Origin: Mordavella massiliensis
GTDB lineage: Bacteria; Bacillota; Clostridia; Lachnospirales; Lachnospiraceae
Reading direction: 5' to 3'
DNA: 64,000 nt
NCBI RefSeq assembly: GCF_016902415.1
Contig: NZ_JACJLV010000004.1
Span: forward strand, 34,489 to 98,488
In this document: piece after piece, positions 63,912 to 64,000 of the stretch
How positions within the stretch are numbered: position 1 is the stretch's first letter
Layout of the letters: the number at the start of each line of letters is the position of its first letter
Position numbers and translations under genes: made by a program
The notes under the pieces: generated by a model
What the model was told of the DNA's origin: nothing
Seen by the model: the letters and a program-made list of their open reading frames with translations, nothing else
The model's database searches: none

Positions 63912-64000
63912 GGGTTTCTCCTCCTTTGTTATCCTTATTATATATTATACATCCCATATACGGGCAAAGAAAAGTGTTCACTTTGCCATATATACTACAT

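Overview
The window is about 50% GC and reads as a chromosomal segment of a spore-forming, anaerobic gut Lachnospiraceae (Clostridia). The evidence is the spoIIGA-sigE-sigG sporulation cluster next to ftsZ, the hrcA-grpE-dnaK-dnaJ heat-shock operon behind a CIRCE operator, a T-box leader, AGGAGG-type ribosome binding sites, an anaerobic sulfatase-type maturase, and an oxygen-sensitive tungsten aldehyde oxidoreductase. Most genes lie on the minus strand. The genus cannot be fixed by reading alone.

Layout. 0.1-7.7 kb: an AraC regulator converges on a leftward operon for a sugar ABC importer, a 55-residue membrane protein, a GH112 galacto-N-biose/lacto-N-biose phosphorylase and a radical SAM/SPASM maturase, a pattern that fits mucin glycan use. 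8.0-13.0 kb: the heat-shock operon. 13.1-17.8 kb: a scarred region with an IS1634-type remnant, truncated acetyltransferase and esterase genes, an 85-bp duplicated promoter block, and an intact cstA behind a T-box leader. 17.8-19.4 kb: a two-gene ABC exporter. 19.4-20.5 kb: two decayed divergent genes (Crp/Fnr and ferredoxin type) fused by deletion. 20.5-29.8 kb: a beta-galactoside locus (GH42, GH2, AraC, ABC importer). 30-36.7 kb: another AraC gene, a DUF6106-like membrane protein, rarA, tcdA, a flavin reductase, a CBS-domain pyrophosphatase and an S1 protein.

36.8-50.9 kb is the most distinctive part: a contiguous, same-strand tungsten island. In transcription order it holds a polyferredoxin, an aldehyde:ferredoxin oxidoreductase, a MoaD-like sulfur carrier, NuoE/NuoF/NuoG-like subunits, moaA, a tungstate importer (tupABC-like), two MoeA-type genes, a MoeB-like E1 enzyme and a MOSC-MogA fusion. 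Two structured leaders lie in front of its halves, one ending in an intrinsic terminator. The inferred role is aldehyde oxidation by a W-pyranopterin enzyme, with electrons passed through iron-sulfur subunits to NAD and/or ferredoxin, and with cofactor and metal supply encoded alongside.

51-64 kb is core genome: a stand-alone MOSC protein, a PrsA-like foldase, mfd, pth, a small FMN-bind-like protein, a HAD phosphatase, sigG, an MBL/beta-CASP protein placed between sigE and sigG, sigE, spoIIGA with a Spo0A-type promoter, and ftsZ with a TTG start. No tRNA, rRNA or CRISPR array was seen. Assignments rest on motif recognition and context; no database search was run.
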